NCBI GenBank assembly: GCA_910577365.1
Contig: CAJTMU010000124.1
Span: 1 to 5,805 of the forward strand
Direction of reading: 5' to 3'
DNA length: 5,805 nt
Source: an uncultured Oscillospiraceae bacterium
GTDB taxonomy: Bacteria > Bacillota > Clostridia > Oscillospirales > Ruminococcaceae
Below, piece after piece: positions 5,720-5,805 of the stretch. The notes under the pieces were generated by a model. The model saw nothing but the letters and a program-made list of their open reading frames with translations. It did no database searches and was not told where the DNA came from. The translations under genes were made by a program, and so were the position numbers. Position 1 is the stretch's first letter. Each line of letters begins with the position of its first letter.

Positions 5720-5805
5720 GTTATCAACTAAAAAGTTTTATAATAAATGCAAGAGGTACGGAGCGCAGTGGTGGAGCGCGTTCACAAGGATTTTCTTGCA
5801 CGTTT

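Noticed and set aside
5747..5805. Plus-strand frame starting MQEVRSAVVERVHKDF and open to the right edge
   Set aside because: No ribosome binding site precedes it, the only -10-like sequence (5739-5744) lies too close to the ATG, and the stretch resembles the repeat at 5270-5299. Nineteen codons are too few to judge.
1..5805. CRISPR array, tRNA/rRNA gene, toxin-antitoxin or defence system
   Set aside because: No regularly spaced direct repeats, no tRNA or rRNA sequence signature, and no protein of such systems were seen on either strand.

Overview
The window looks like chromosomal DNA from a Gram-positive, low-to-moderate GC Bacillota, most likely a Clostridia (Ruminococcus/Oscillospiraceae-like) organism. 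The evidence is a T-box leader in front of pheS-pheT, AAGGAG-type ribosome binding sites, vegetative promoters that match TTGACA/TATAAT exactly, AT-rich intergenic DNA against more balanced coding DNA, and PheS and PheT of the common bacterial lengths. The species cannot be named from the sequence. Every supported gene is on the minus strand, so transcription runs from high to low coordinates.

Right part (5805 to 5160). The last ~85 bases hold no supportable gene. A consensus promoter (5674-5702) starts a T-box leader (about 5667-5417). The leader carries a UUC (Phe) specifier, a stem III hairpin, the T-box sequence with a UGGU bulge that fits the ACCA end of tRNA-Phe, and an intrinsic terminator. 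About 250 further noncoding bases lie between that terminator and pheS. They are full of palindromes: a 13-bp inverted repeat (5182-5194/5283-5295) encloses a perfect 12-bp hairpin (5198-5224), and another hairpin lies at 5330-5350. This block is not part of a normal T-box leader and looks like a small inserted or repeat element.

Middle (5159 to 1656). pheS and pheT, 18 bases apart, encode the alpha and beta subunits of phenylalanyl-tRNA synthetase. An intrinsic terminator (1656-1693) ends the operon. When tRNA-Phe is uncharged the leader should antiterminate and the enzyme should be made, so the product that charges tRNA-Phe is controlled by tRNA-Phe charging.

Intergenic 1655 to 1199 (about 450 bases). 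A second consensus promoter (1615-1644) sits just past the pheST terminator and points into 250 bases with no convincing gene. Nested inverted repeats (outer arms 1348-1361 and 1581-1596) suggest either a structured small RNA or a MITE-like repeat. It is the least explained part of the window. A third consensus promoter (1255-1283) then serves the next gene.

Left part (1198 to 1). A membrane transporter of the ArsB/NhaD (P-permease) group runs off the left edge, with 399 codons visible. It has its own promoter and ribosome binding site and shows no functional link to pheST.
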